This document shows, piece after piece, positions 1 to 10,887 of a DNA stretch of 64,000 nucleotides. Positions within the stretch are counted from its first letter, which is position 1. Each line of letters starts with the position of its first letter. Source of the stretch: Sphagnum compactum (lineage: Eukaryota; Bryophyta; Sphagnopsida; Sphagnales); assembly GCA_965153455.1 (NCBI GenBank), contig OZ234494.1:21948001-22012000 (forward strand), given 5' to 3'. The notes beneath the pieces were generated by a model. That model searched no databases and was not told the origin of the DNA. It worked only from the letters and a program-made list of their open reading frames with translations. Position numbers and translations under genes: made by a program.

Positions 1-188
1 TTTCAATCCTCTGAAGAAAACGGCGAAGAATTTGTTTGCCGACGAAGGATATCCTGAATGCTTGAAAATAATATTTCAGTTGTGTGTTCTGTTGAATGAT
101 TTTGTAAGGTTTCCAAGTTTTTCATAACAATCGGAAGGCAAAAAAACAAAAAAAAGGAGCTTGAAGAAGAAGAAGAAGAAGAAGAAGA

Positions 189-1680
189 ATGGGGGCCAAT
201 GACTCAAAACGTATATCATCAGGAGCTCCTGCTCTTGATGTGATCACTACAATTCAAAGAAGGAGTGCTGTTCCGCAACTTGATCCTTGCTTGGAGAGAT
301 TGCAACAACTTCGAGTCGTAAGTGGTTTTTTTTCCCCTCTTTGTTTTCCCCCCAATGCATCTCCTCTGCATTTGCCTCCAATCATTTGAAGAGCTTGTAT
401 TCTAGAGCATGTTTCCTTCCTGCTGCTTCCTTTGTGGTGACTGACGACAATTAGGAAACTCTTGACAGATTTTGTTTTTCCCATTGCCCTTTGTGGTTTC
501 TCTGTTTTGTGGTGCATTGGGGTTTGTTGCTTCTCTATGATAGAATTTTGTTTTGACCTAGAGAAACAATTCTGCTGCCAAAGATGATGCTTCTGCCTGC
601 AGCAGCAAAGGTTGTGCAATTCGTTCTTGGTGGAAGAAAGAAGTGCAAGAAAATTATTATTATGGACCTGCAATTGTGTTGGTGCCATGAGAAATTGCAC
701 ATGAAAAAGGATTTTTGATGGAAATCTTTCTGCTTTCTGCTTTCTTTGTGGGGTTTGTCAGGCAGAACCTTTACTGAAACCACCATCAGTGGAGAACAGT
801 TTGACTGACATACTACTCCAACGCAACACATCACAATCTCGATCTTTTGAATATGGTCTGGTTGAGCTTGCAATATTAGCCCTGAAATTTTACACTGCTG
901 CTCATCTATTGCTGAATTTTATACAGCTGCTGTCTCAGAGTCAATTGGTGGACACAGTAATCCTGCACCAAAGAAGTTTACAGAAGTTTAGGGTTTAGGA
1001 TTCAGGGTTTAGATCCCCTTATTGTACAGATTCAACAATGCTTCATCAGGTTGGCTGTAGGCTCATCAAATGCAAGTACAACTGCAGAGCTGTTGGAAAT
1101 GTACCAGGAGTGGCAACATGTGACTGCTGCACAAGTTAGTAAGAAACAGGTGAACTCACTTTGCTTTGCATTTTGCAAACTGAAAGTTGCAGTTAAAGTG
1201 CCTACCTTGAATGTCCATCTCTTATGTTGCTCAATATGTTTTGCTGTTGTTGACACACCTTGGTTTCTTTTTGTTGCTCAGGCTGAATTAGGTTTCCAGA
1301 TTGAGGGAGTAGAAGCTGTTGCAATGAAGTTGCTGCAGCGTCTTAACTACTCTGCATCCGTCATCAAGACCAGTGCTGCATATCTTCAGGATGGTTAGAT
1401 TCCTATTCTTCACTTGGTGATTGCTAGTGTTGCCTTACATGCACACCCTGTTTTCTCCTGCAACAGTGATCTCATAAACATGTTTTTCTAGTCTTTTGTT
1501 GGAACCCTGAAACCCTAACTCTGTGCTGCAGTGCAAGGTCTCAAGGTGGAGGTACGTGAGATGAAGGCAGGATTGAATAATGTGCTCGAAAGTTATGAAG
1601 CTCTTTGCAAGAGAGTTGAAGCTCAAGGTCCTGATTTCCTTCAGGGCACACCAGGGTCAGCATTGCGCTCTGGCACATGA
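189..1680 (+). CDS. Small five-exon coiled-coil protein, 190 aa, function unknown
   Basis: Five exons join in phase with GT-AG borders: 189-317, 762-855, 1061-1149, 1282-1393 and 1532-1680 (573 nt including the TGA). The ATG at 189 follows a GAA-rich leader and is the first ATG of the frame. The protein starts with a short polar segment (MGANDSKRISSG). The second half, about residues 75-180, is predicted helical, with heptad-like stretches such as GLKVEVREMKAGLNNVLESY, and there is no signal peptide or membrane segment. The size and helical C-terminus resemble small subunits of BLOC-1/BORC-type trafficking complexes, but I cannot name a family and this is only a guess. The exon structure is well supported by phase; the exact exon 2/3 junction is the least certain part. 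Confidence 0.6.
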
Positions 1681-2310
1681 ACAAACAATACTTGGGTGAT
1701 CCTCATATCCTACTATTAGAGCACCCTCTTTACAATAGCATCAGCAACAAATCAATGCAAAACACAGAGAAACACACCATAGTGCACTGTGTCCGGAGGT
1801 ATGGTGTAGAGTCAGGGTTTGTACACTAGAGAATAAAGTGCTAGGTGCTGACCATGAAGTGAGCTTCTTGTATATGGCTGTCTGGGGCATCCTTGCTTGT
1901 CCACAATCAAATAGTATTTCCTTGATGCAATGATTGCCTCAAACATACACACGTCTCTGGGCCTGGACACTTGCAATGGGTGGAGGAGGTTGCAGTTAAC
2001 TGCATATTACCCTCTCTTTGTATGTGGAATTTATTGACCAACTTTGCTTCAACAGACCTGAAAGCTCAGGCACAGCTCTCCAATTGTATGAAACAAGACT
2101 GGGCTAGAGAGATATCTGTCTTTGCAAAGATACTAAACTGTGCAAAAAGAAAAGGATCTGAGGACATGCTGGTGAAGCTAATTGCCATATGGAAAACACA
2201 CAATTGTATGGACAGTTTAATCCTGAGCCATAGCAGACACTAGAGCTAGCTCTGGAAGAAGAACCAGAAACGTAATCATCTCCAGAGTAGTCCTTCTGAG
2301 TGTTAGTCGG
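1681..2310. other. Spacer between convergent genes, 630 bp
   Basis: Presumed 3' flanks of the small + strand gene and of the GDSL gene on the - strand. I see no repeat, RNA gene or convincing reading frame. A short + strand frame at 1971-2243 has no recognisable content. Confidence 0.4.
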
Positions 2311-4348
2311 TCACAGGTTAGCTAGTGTGTGGAAGCTCTTCAGGGAAAAATCTGGGGAATCATCAGGAGTATTCCATACACTGTCTGCTATCACACGGTT
2401 TGCCAAGTGTGAAGGATGGTATAGATCCCACCAGACATGAGTCTCAGGAGTGTCGCACATCATAGTTGTGTTCATGCAGGGGAATGCACCTCTGTATGTA
2501 CCGACACCACAACAAGCTGTGTCCGCCACCTGAAATCCTGTGTAACATGCCATAGACCAAAAAACATCAGTGGTCAAAACCTAGGATCTGAGTGGTATCT
2601 TGACTTGAGAATTGAAATCTTCTGCAATGGCCAAAAATTGAAGCTTGAAGGTCTTGAAGGTCATCTGCAAATTCAAATGAAGGAAGTCATATCTCCATGT
2701 CTGTTACGTTGTACCATAAGCTTGTGGATTCTGTGTAAGGTTGTAGACGATGTCGTAGATATTCATGTACAGGATGGTGGCATCAGGGAAGATTTCATTC
2801 AGACGCACAATACTGATGTGTAAGGCAGTGTTGAAGTCCTTGACTAGATCATTCAAAAACTCAATGCATTGAGAGTCTGTGCTGTTGTAGCGATGCAATG
2901 CAAATGGGGCGCATCCCATTGGTCCTAGACTGGCAATTGTCATCTTCCTTGCACCTCCATTGTACAATTCCTGCATCCCAAATTCAGAGTCAGCTTCTGC
3001 AATATTTGTCCCAGTTTTTGGTGTGTATATGTATTTATATGAATGGTTTGAGACACAAAGTTTTGCATGTCTATCTATCTATCTACCTATCTATCTATCA
3101 ATCATCAGTTGCTGACTGACTCTGTTACCATGATACGATCAGAAAGACTTGCAAGGACCAAGTCTGTGAAATCTTCAGGAGTGAGTGAAGACTCTGAGCC
3201 ATTGGTGATGTAGTTGTGGATATACTCATTGCCACCAATGGAGATGTACATAACAGAGTTTGCTATTAAGTCATGTGCAGCTTCAACACCCATCATTTGC
3301 TCCAACACAGCACGCCGCTCCATGAACATCTGGATCTGCTGTTGGAGTGCAATGTGCTCACCCTGTTCCATTTCAACCCCCATGATCAAGATGGTCAATC
3401 TTCTCAAGTGCTCATTTTGAAGGCCCAAAGGCAAACCCACAACACTAAACCTTCAAAAAATGAAAGCACTGGCAACAACATGCCAGCAACAGCATTGCTG
3501 TATGATGGGGATGTCAGCATTCCTGACCAGTGGAAGCTGATGTCTTAACAACAATGAAAACAACAGCAGAATAAAAGGCAAATAAGTTTTCTGGCACTAA
3601 ATTGTCTCATGAATCTTACAAGGTCGTTGCCAGTATCATTGAGAACTCCAGCACCAGCTGATGCAAAATTGGCACCTGTTAGATAATTGGCAGACTCGGG
3701 AGACAAGTATGCTGGTATCAGTGGTAGTCCCAACTTCTCACCTGTATAACAAATCCACCGCAAAAAAGAATCATCAAATCTGATTACCATTGCATTGTAT
3801 TGCAGAAGAAGCAGAAGCAACAAAATGTGCACAAGAAGCTTATGTGTGAAAAAGATTGGTCTACAGCTACTAATTTGGCATGCTGGATCTGTCAAGTATG
3901 TTTTTGACAGTAGTAAAGAAATCTAGTAGTTGGGTGAAGAAGATATGAAGGTTTGTTAATGAAACACACAAATGAAGTCTTCCGTGAGCCTGCCATTGCA
4001 GAAGCGGCCTGTTGGAAGGTGGGTATCAAAGTCCATGCCAAATGGAGGGAAATTGGCTCTGGCGATGGTGAGAAGGTAGTTGTTGTTGCCACAATCGACT
4101 GTGGAGTCACCAAAGATAAACAATGCTCCCACTTTATAGTTTGTGCCATTTGCTCCTGTTGCACTTGCACCTTGGATGCTGAACATGCTCATCATGATCA
4201 TTGTCAGCATGGTCATGTTGAACATAATCGGCACTGTGATGGTCATTGTAGCTGCTCCTGCTCCTCCTCCTCCTCTTGTGGCATGAGAAGCCCGCTGGTG
4301 TGTGATGATCCTCATCATCATGGTGTTCCCACCCCAACATCCCATCAT
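2311..4348 (-). CDS. GDSL esterase/lipase, five exons, 405 aa
   Basis: A secreted SGNH-type serine hydrolase, acting on acyl or acetyl esters of lipids or cell-wall polymers in this plant family. Exons on the minus strand are 4348-3970, 3741-3620, 3362-3129, 2970-2715 and 2537-2311; all junctions are GT-AG and the sum (1,218 nt) is in frame. Block I ([15 protein letters not shown]) places the nucleophile Ser near residue 82. A hydrophobic Met-rich stretch at about residues 35-58 looks like a signal peptide or anchor, so Met35 is an alternative start. Block II is [13 protein letters not shown]. Block III is GGNEY, which keeps the Asn but has Glu where Asp is usual. Block V is [12 protein letters not shown] with the catalytic Asp and His. 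Length is normal to slightly long because of the 34-residue N-terminal extension. The substrate cannot be inferred. Confidence 0.9.
3069..3101. repeat. (CTAT)n microsatellite in GDSL intron 3
   Basis: About eight copies of a CTAT tetramer with one interruption (CTAC). It lies in the intron just upstream, on the coding strand, of the exon ending at 2715. Confidence 0.85.
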
Positions 4349-5901
4349 TCTCTTATTGGGTGTGAAAATCCTGCTGTGGTAACAATAAACTCTGGTACTA
4401 CAAACTCACTTCCTTGCACAAAAATTCTTCAAGCCAGATCTGTCCAACAGATGGACTGTTTCAACAGATCTTTCAACTGTCACCTAGTCTTTCTACTTCC
4501 CTCTTGCAAGCTCTACAATCTTTGCTGCAAGCAAACCTTGACTACCGCATTGCAGACGTCAAAATTCTCAAGAGGACCAACCAAAGTGCACAAAAGGAAA
4601 GATTACAAGCATTTCTCAAGATCCAAGTTCACAAGGTCCAAGCCTGCTAGATTTCAATGTGCTCTCTCTCTCTCTCTCTCTCTCTTCCACCAGCAGCAGC
4701 AACAGTAGTTGGTGTTCATCACAACCAAATTTCTCAAGGACCCAACCGGACGACAACAATCACCACAATGGTGCTGCAACCAATTCCAGAGTTCGAAAAC
4801 AGTCTTTCTTTGCAGTTCATCATACAAGAAGAAAAAGAAAGAGATCTCAAGCTACCAACAACAACAACAACAATAACAACACAACCCCACACTTTCTTCC
4901 AGAACACATCCTCAACAAGAAACTGTCTCAAGATTGTTGTCCATGACCACAGCAAGCAGCAGGGAGCATTCTATTATATATGTGTGTTTTTGTTTTGTTG
5001 TTTTTTCGAAGTGAACAAGGCAAGCTCTGCGACGCCTCCTACAACATTCAAAATCGTTAACAATGGCGTGAATTCGGCCGTTGTCGCGCCCACGACGGAG
5101 TTCTCCACGCCAAATTCAAAATCCCTGCAACCCAATTCTGGCTGCATACTTCGATGTGAGCGAGGATCGCGCTCCTCGTCGTCATCTTATTCTTCGGCTT
5201 CTTCGTCATTGTCTTCTTCTTCTTCTTCTTCTTCTTCTGCTGCTGCTGCTGCTTCTTCTTCTTCTTCGGTGTGTAGGTTTCATGGAATTATCAACAATTC
5301 TACGTCGTTGCTGCACACCCAAATACTTGGGAGGGCCTTTCTCGTACCCAAAGCTTGCTTTACTACTCCTTTGGAACGCCACCCACGATCCTCCATTGAT
5401 CGAATTCACCTTGTACTACTACCTTGATCTTAGACATGTTTGTTGTTGTTGTTGTTGTTGTTGAAGGTGTTGTAACTGATACTCTTGTTGTCCGAGCTTG
5501 TTCAGCACCCATTCACTTCGTCCAATCTTTTTGTCTCTCTCTCGCTCTCGCTTCACCACCTTTCCTTCTTTCTTTCTTTCTTTCTATACACAATTCTTGT
5601 TGTTGGAACTTGGATGTTTTGCAGGCATGTTGTGTACAGTTGTAGATTGTTTGTTTCTTGTGTGATATGAAGGATTTGATGATCGTCATAGCAAGACTTT
5701 GAGGATTGGTGGGCATCGCGAGAATCTCAAAGTTCTGGACAATCATCTGTTGTGATCCATATCTACAGAATCCAGATGGGTGTGGTGTGATGCGCTAGGA
5801 GAAGAAGAAGAAGAAGAAGAAGTACTACTACTACTACTACCACTACTACTACTGTTGTTGTGAAGTCCACAAGCAGGAAGATCAATGTGAGGCTGGGAGG
5901 A
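4349..5901. promoter_or_regulatory. Divergent intergenic region packed with microsatellites
   Basis: This spacer separates the start of the GDSL gene (- strand) from the start of the 5.9-kb gene (+ strand), so it should carry both promoters and 5' UTRs. It holds (CT)n at about 4661-4686, (AAC)n at about 4855-4882, (TTC)n with (GCT)n at about 5212-5268, (TTG)n at about 5439-5464, (TTCT)n at about 5566-5586 and (GAA)n/(TAC)n at about 5801-5850. Long frames here translate to homopolymer-rich peptides and are probably not genes. No TATA box could be assigned with confidence. Confidence 0.5.
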
Positions 5902-6639
5902 ATGAAGAATATGCAGGCTAGACTGATCGGAACCTATGTCTGTGACTGTAAGGAATCGGAGCTTCTCAACAGCATCAAGGTTCAGCGAGGAGAGCAAGTC
6001 TCCTCAGCGGATGCCAGCTTCTTCAATAGCGTAGATGTGCCAGTGTCGCCGCTTTTCATGTGCGAGCAGTATGAGGAAGAGGAGGAGGAGGAGGAGGAAA
6101 AGCTGGTTAGAGTGCGCAGCAATATCAAAGAACCGTATCGGACTCTTCGTCGTCATCACCACCATGGTACAGCAGATTCTCAGCATGATGAGAGCTTCAC
6201 CAGTTTCAGGATTTCTGAGACACGACTTGTGCCTGCTTCAGAGGTGAAGAAGAAGAAGAAGCTCAGCTCAACCAACATCGTTGGAAGAAGCAGTCGCGAG
6301 GAGTATCTCCGCAGCTTCAAATTCTCCAAGCAGCCTCAAATGAAAGACAGAATCCACCACTTTCTCTTCACAATGCGGAAGCGTATTCATGTCGCACGGT
6401 CTCCCAATCCATGTGGGTGCGTCCGATCTCTTCCCCCAATTCCACAGCCCGGCGGATGTGATTCCAAGCTGGGTACCAAGAGGAAGAAATTGCACTGCAC
6501 GACGACATACGGGTCGCGTTCTCTGGAGTCTAAGCGAGCATTCTCCGATTCTTTTTCCCCGTCCGGCCTTTTGAACTCCATTCTTTTCATCTCTGCAAAT
6601 CCTCTCTTGTACATGCCGCATATGCCGCCATATTTCTAG
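5902..6639 (+). CDS. Uncharacterised protein, 245 aa, acidic tract plus basic C-terminal half
   Basis: A single open frame begins at the first in-frame ATG (5902); a longer reading would need the GTG at 5860. The N-terminal third is mixed polar, followed by an acidic run of about ten Glu near residue 58, a His cluster (RRHHHHG), a basic KKKKK run and a basic segment containing REEYLRSFKFSKQ. There is no signal peptide, membrane segment or domain I recognise. Base composition is higher in GC and codon use is more regular than in the flanks, which supports coding. It could also be the 3' exon of a gene with an upstream exon inside the microsatellite-rich spacer. A + strand transcript is plausible but unproven. 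Confidence 0.4.
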   Translation: MKNMQARLIGTYVCDCKESELLNSIKVQRGEQVSSADASFFNSVDVPVSPLFMCEQYEEEEEEEEEKLVRVRSNIKEPYRTLRRHHHHGTADSQHDESFTSFRISETRLVPASEVKKKKKLSSTNIVGRSSREEYLRSFKFSKQPQMKDRIHHFLFTMRKRIHVARSPNPCGCVRSLPPIPQPGGCDSKLGTKRKKLHCTTTYGSRSLESKRAFSDSFSPSGLLNSILFISANPLLYMPHMPPYF

Positions 6640-7677
6640 AGCTTCTGCACGCGCTTTTCTGCATGGGTCCTACGTCTGTCTACGCAGGACCCATCTTCCC
6701 AAATACCCATCAACCCATCTTCCAAGTACCCATCAACGCCAGAATATCACCGATTCTTCCCTGGACAAAGTATTCTTCTAGAAAAAGTTTGAGATTCCTT
6801 ACAGTCACAGCAGAGAGACTCTAGACTCGGGAGAGCACTCTCTCTATTTTCTTGCTGGCAGCAGACCATCTCTTTGTTTTGACTTTCCAGGAGGATGAAT
6901 GTCATGCTGTTTATAACATGTGAGCTCTGGCAGAAATTTTGTTTCTTTGCACATCATGATCTCTAAGTGGATTTCTGTTGAGGATGACAATTTCATCATG
7001 AACAAAGCTGCCAGGACAGAGCTTTCTCCCCCACATCAATCATCTGTAAACCTTAAACCTTAAACCCTAAACCTGGGCTCAGAGGATCAAACCCTGTGAA
7101 AAATTCCTGGCATTCTGCATTTCAATGTAGCTCTTCAGGCTGCACTTTTCAGGAGCAGTTTCTCAGGCAGACAAAGAATTGTTTGTTGAATCTTTTTCTG
7201 CTGTTTGAAGGAATTTATTTCATTTGGGTGAGCTGATTCTCCTGTTCATAAGTTTGCAGCTCTCCAAAAGTGTGTTGTCCTACTTGCTTTGTAGCCACCC
7301 AATACTAATTTCATACCCTCGTATCCTGCAATCTAAGATGTATATGAATCCTAGAGTCTATTGCAAGTGAATGGGTTGCAGCAGTGCCAGGATTACAATT
7401 CCACAACAAGGTGGCAAAGTCTGGCATGAAGGAAGCTTGGGCTTCCAACATGGAATATGGAAGAAGAGGCTTGTGCAGTCAATGGATTGGATTGCACCCA
7501 CTATGAACAAACAGGGTTCTCATCAGGAGATTGGTTTATGGGACCCCCCTATTTTGCTGAAGGAATAGTAAGTGAACATTATTGTCTTTTCCATTTTTGC
7601 AGATTTTTTGTACAGATGCACCATGACCATCCCAATGTACCACAAACATAGTGACTCTGTTTTTCTGTAAGAATCAA
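6640..7677. other. Spacer with telomere-like and weak exon-like sequence
   Basis: Contains a short degenerate telomere-type run near 7049-7072 (ccttaaaccctaaacc). A short frame from 7457 (MEEEACAVNGLDCTHYEQTG) ends at a good donor (ATA followed by GTAAGTG near 7568), but no partner exon was found. I otherwise see nothing that supports a gene. Confidence 0.35.
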
Positions 7678-7918
7678 CTAGACCAAAATGTGAGATAGCT
7701 TGGACTTAATTGGCCATGGCCCATAAGGGACCAGTGGAGCTCTTGTATCCCCCTGTGCTGGCAATTCAGCACCTTTTGACACATTAGCAGGATCTGCTGA
7801 TCCTGTCTTCTCTGGATCTTTATTGTTGTAACAGAATGCAAAGGAATGTCCCCCATCAGCAAAAGGATGAATGTGAAGCCAACTGAGACCTGCATACTCA
7901 ACTGAAGTCGTCAACAAG
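7678..7918 (-). other. Second copy of the alpha/beta-hydrolase terminal exon
   Basis: This frame, ending in TAG at 7678, encodes LSWLHIHPFADGGHSFAFCY and continues NNK. The functional last exon at 8850-9020 encodes VHLHPVAGEGHFSAFCYNDK at the equivalent place. Both retain the HP..A..GH..AFCYN pattern that carries the catalytic His. In phase with exon 4, the only acceptor I find is a GAG ending near 7907, weaker than a CAG. The tails after the shared motif are unrelated. It is either an alternative 3' exon or the relic of a second hydrolase gene. Confidence 0.6.
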
Positions 7919-8849
7919 AGGGAATCATCAATCAACCTGTAGTTGGATTCAGTGAGCATTTTTTCAATGACTCGCACGTTTCACTGAATCCACCAAAACT
8001 GAACAAAAGTAGCATTTCTTTGTCCACACAAAACATTGATCTAGAATAGAAAAGATGTTTGAGAAGATGATCAAACTTGAGAAAATGCTCAAACTTTCGC
8101 TGAAACAACATATCCAAAACTGAGCCAACATTGTGATTTCATATATAAACTCCAAACAGCAACTACATCAGACAGACAACATCCAAAGAGTCAAAAAAGG
8201 AGGACGTGTCAAACAGGTTTGCTTTATATTTGACTTTGATACATGAGGTACAAATGTTCAAAGACTCTTCCAGCGTAATTAGAATTACATCAGGCAACTT
8301 CAATCTTCTATGTATAAAATCTGTCCTGGAACACAAATAAGGTTTTGATGTACAGAGAATGACACACATGCTGTTTTCAATCTGCAAAAATAGAAGATGC
8401 TTCTATAACCACCTATAACTTTACAGTTTGCAAAGTAATAAGGAATGGCATTCCTGATTCTATTTCTCATCAAAAGGAAGAAGCGATTGACATCCAGAAA
8501 ACCAGGGGTCTCACAATATGAAGATTCCTTCTTCTGACCCATAGGTGCTCTTAAAATTGTTGAGCCTTGCTGTGTTGCTCTTGCTGATCAATCTGTTTGT
8601 CACTTTAAGGTGCTCTCTGCAGACATCAACAACAGGTAATCATTTTAGTCAACCTCTTGTTCCATCTGTGGTCTCTTAATCTACCACCCCACCAAAATGA
8701 ATTTGGGGGTTCTCCTTGTGCACCATCTTTTCAACTCCTTTCAATTGCAGCAAAACCTTGGTATCTCATGTTCACATCAAAAGGTACTACTCATATTGCA
8801 CAAGCCATGGCTTTCATCTTGGGGTTTGTGTATTGCACCTTTGAATATC

Positions 8850-10887
8850 TTATGTCTCTGAATTCTTCTGTTCATCATCCAAGCTCACCTCCTCTGCAGG
8901 TGCCACTCCAGAAATCTCAAAAAGGGTTGTCAAAGTTTCACGCTGGATCTTGTCATTGTAACAAAAGGCTGAGAAATGGCCCTCTCCAGCCACTGGATGT
9001 AGATGGACTAGATCTGGAAGCTGTTCCAAATTGGACAAAACCCACACATGCAAAGCAATAAGAAACAGGTGATTTACTTAATCTTTACCCAAAATGCTAA
9101 GCCCGTACTTGAGACTAGAATATCCTGTGTACTTGAAACTCAGTATTTTTGACCTGTTTCTGGATGCATTCCTGTAGATGAAGTGGTACAAGCCGATCCT
9201 CATCCCCATTCCAAATATGCAATGGGCCCTTGTATGCTTTTTGTATGTCAGGGAGCTCAAATCCCCAGTCAGCAGCAGTGTCAAGCACCGCATCCTGAGC
9301 CACACCATGGTTCTCCTGCTTGGCTGATTCTATCACATCCCTAGACACACTCATTCAGTTCCCACACACTATTAAGCAAAGCACTGTAAATAAGGTTTCT
9401 CTCAGTCTTTCCAAAGGTGGATGTACATATTCTGAAGCTTGCAGATCATGGGTGAGGAAGACATCAAAGAGGAGGCCAAAAAAACGGGGACCAAAGAAGA
9501 GAACCTGATCAGCTCCAATGAAAATGTGGGGGTAAGACAGTGGACATCAGGGGGTGAGAGGAAGCTTGAAAGAGCTTCAACAAACTTGTTAACTCCAGTT
9601 GATTTTGGAAAACAATGTCGTGTAAAAAAGTACACAACTGAACGTGGCATGTATCTGGCAATTGGAAATAGTCGTGCTGAGTTTCTGTTAAGTGCTTTCA
9701 AACAAATCTTTCTCTCAGGTCGAGGTATATCCTGCCGGCCAAAACACAATTTCACCCAAAAGTCGAGAATTCATCAAATTGTAAGAGGTTTGCTGTGAAA
9801 AGTGCAGGAAGACCTAAATTATTTCTTTTTCTTTACATGCCAGGGTTTGCAATTTGCAGGAACTTCAGAACCAAACAAAATGTTGCATTTCAGATTGATT
9901 TCAGAACCAAAAGAACAAAATAAATCTGGATTCAAAACTACTATTGATATTTGTGACAGTTGGCTTCTGCAGTGACAATAATATGCATATGGGAAGGAGT
10001 TGTGATAACAGCAACAAAAAATACCTTCCACCAGTAATTGCCATAAGGTGCCCACATTGCAACACCTGCAATGCGATGAGGGATATATCGAATGGCTGCC
10101 CAGCAATAAGAGCCTCCACCTGAGTAAGCTAACAGCCAGAATTTTTCTCCAAGCGCTAACAAGTCTGCGATTTCAGCAATTTCAGTGGCAAAGGACTCAA
10201 ATGTTTGGCTTTGGTTCTTGTCACTTCTGCCATAGCCAGGTCGGTCTATTGACACCAGCCTCACCCCCATCTCCTTCAGCAAGTCTTCTGACACCCCTGC
10301 AGACAAACCCTAAACCCACTTTTGTCAAACTCCAACTAATGAATCTGTTGCAAATTCTTCTCTCAAGTGATCTAGTTCCAATTCTTCTCAATGTGGTCCA
10401 TTGTAATTCTTCTGTTGCAATTCTTCTCAAAAGAGAAAGAAAACTTCATAAGAAATGAGTAGTACCTTAAAGTCAACTTGGCCGTGAGGGAGAGAGAGAG
10501 GGAGAGAGAGATGCATGTGAGGAAGTTTCTTCTACCCATTTGTGAAACATATGCTATCAATCTTAGGAGTTTGCATACATTTTCAATAGATTGGAATTTC
10601 AAGGAAGTTGGGTTTTGTAGATCCAAGAGCAAAATTGCTTGGAAAGAAAATAACCATGGAAGAAGAAGAAGAAGTAGTAGTTGCACAAAATGAGAATTTG
10701 CAAGAGAGTTTTGTTTGTTTGTTTGGTTACCAGGCATGCCAGCAAGACGAGACGAAGGTGTGCCATGCAGCACCAACAAGCTCTTCTGGAAGACCATATC
10801 ATTAGCCGTCACTCCCTGCTCTCTGTAAGCCAGTCGCCTCCCATCCTGCAGCGTCACAAACATCACTTCCTCCTCCTCGTCCTCCAT
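8850..10887 (-). CDS. Alpha/beta-hydrolase fold protein, five exons, 337 aa
   Basis: Exons on the minus strand are 10887-10731, 10296-10025, 9731-9505, 9340-9154 and 9020-8850. Every junction is GT-AG and the phases are consistent (1,014 nt). The start is the ATG at 10887, followed by an acidic MEDEEEEV. The oxyanion-loop motif is VLHGTPSSR (about residues 39-47). The nucleophile elbow is AYSGGG with Ser111; the usual first Gly is Ala. The acid is in NGDEDRLVP (Asp267), and the catalytic His is in AGEGH (His296) in the last exon. The plant family of this layout has no settled substrate. There is no signal peptide, so it is probably cytosolic. A duplicated last exon lies about 1 kb downstream. 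Confidence 0.82.

Noticed and set aside
4657-5464. Two long + strand frames of 127-256 codons
   Set aside because: They run through CT, AAC, TTC and TTG microsatellites and translate to homopolymers; length comes from repeats lacking stops.
7049-7072. Telomere-like aaaccctaaacc words (also near 980, 10305, 36080, 36235)
   Set aside because: Only one to three units each; these are common plant telo-box-like words, not interstitial telomere arrays.
9439-9798. 119-codon + strand frame
   Set aside because: Lies opposite alpha/beta-hydrolase exon 3, whose phase and motifs are better supported.
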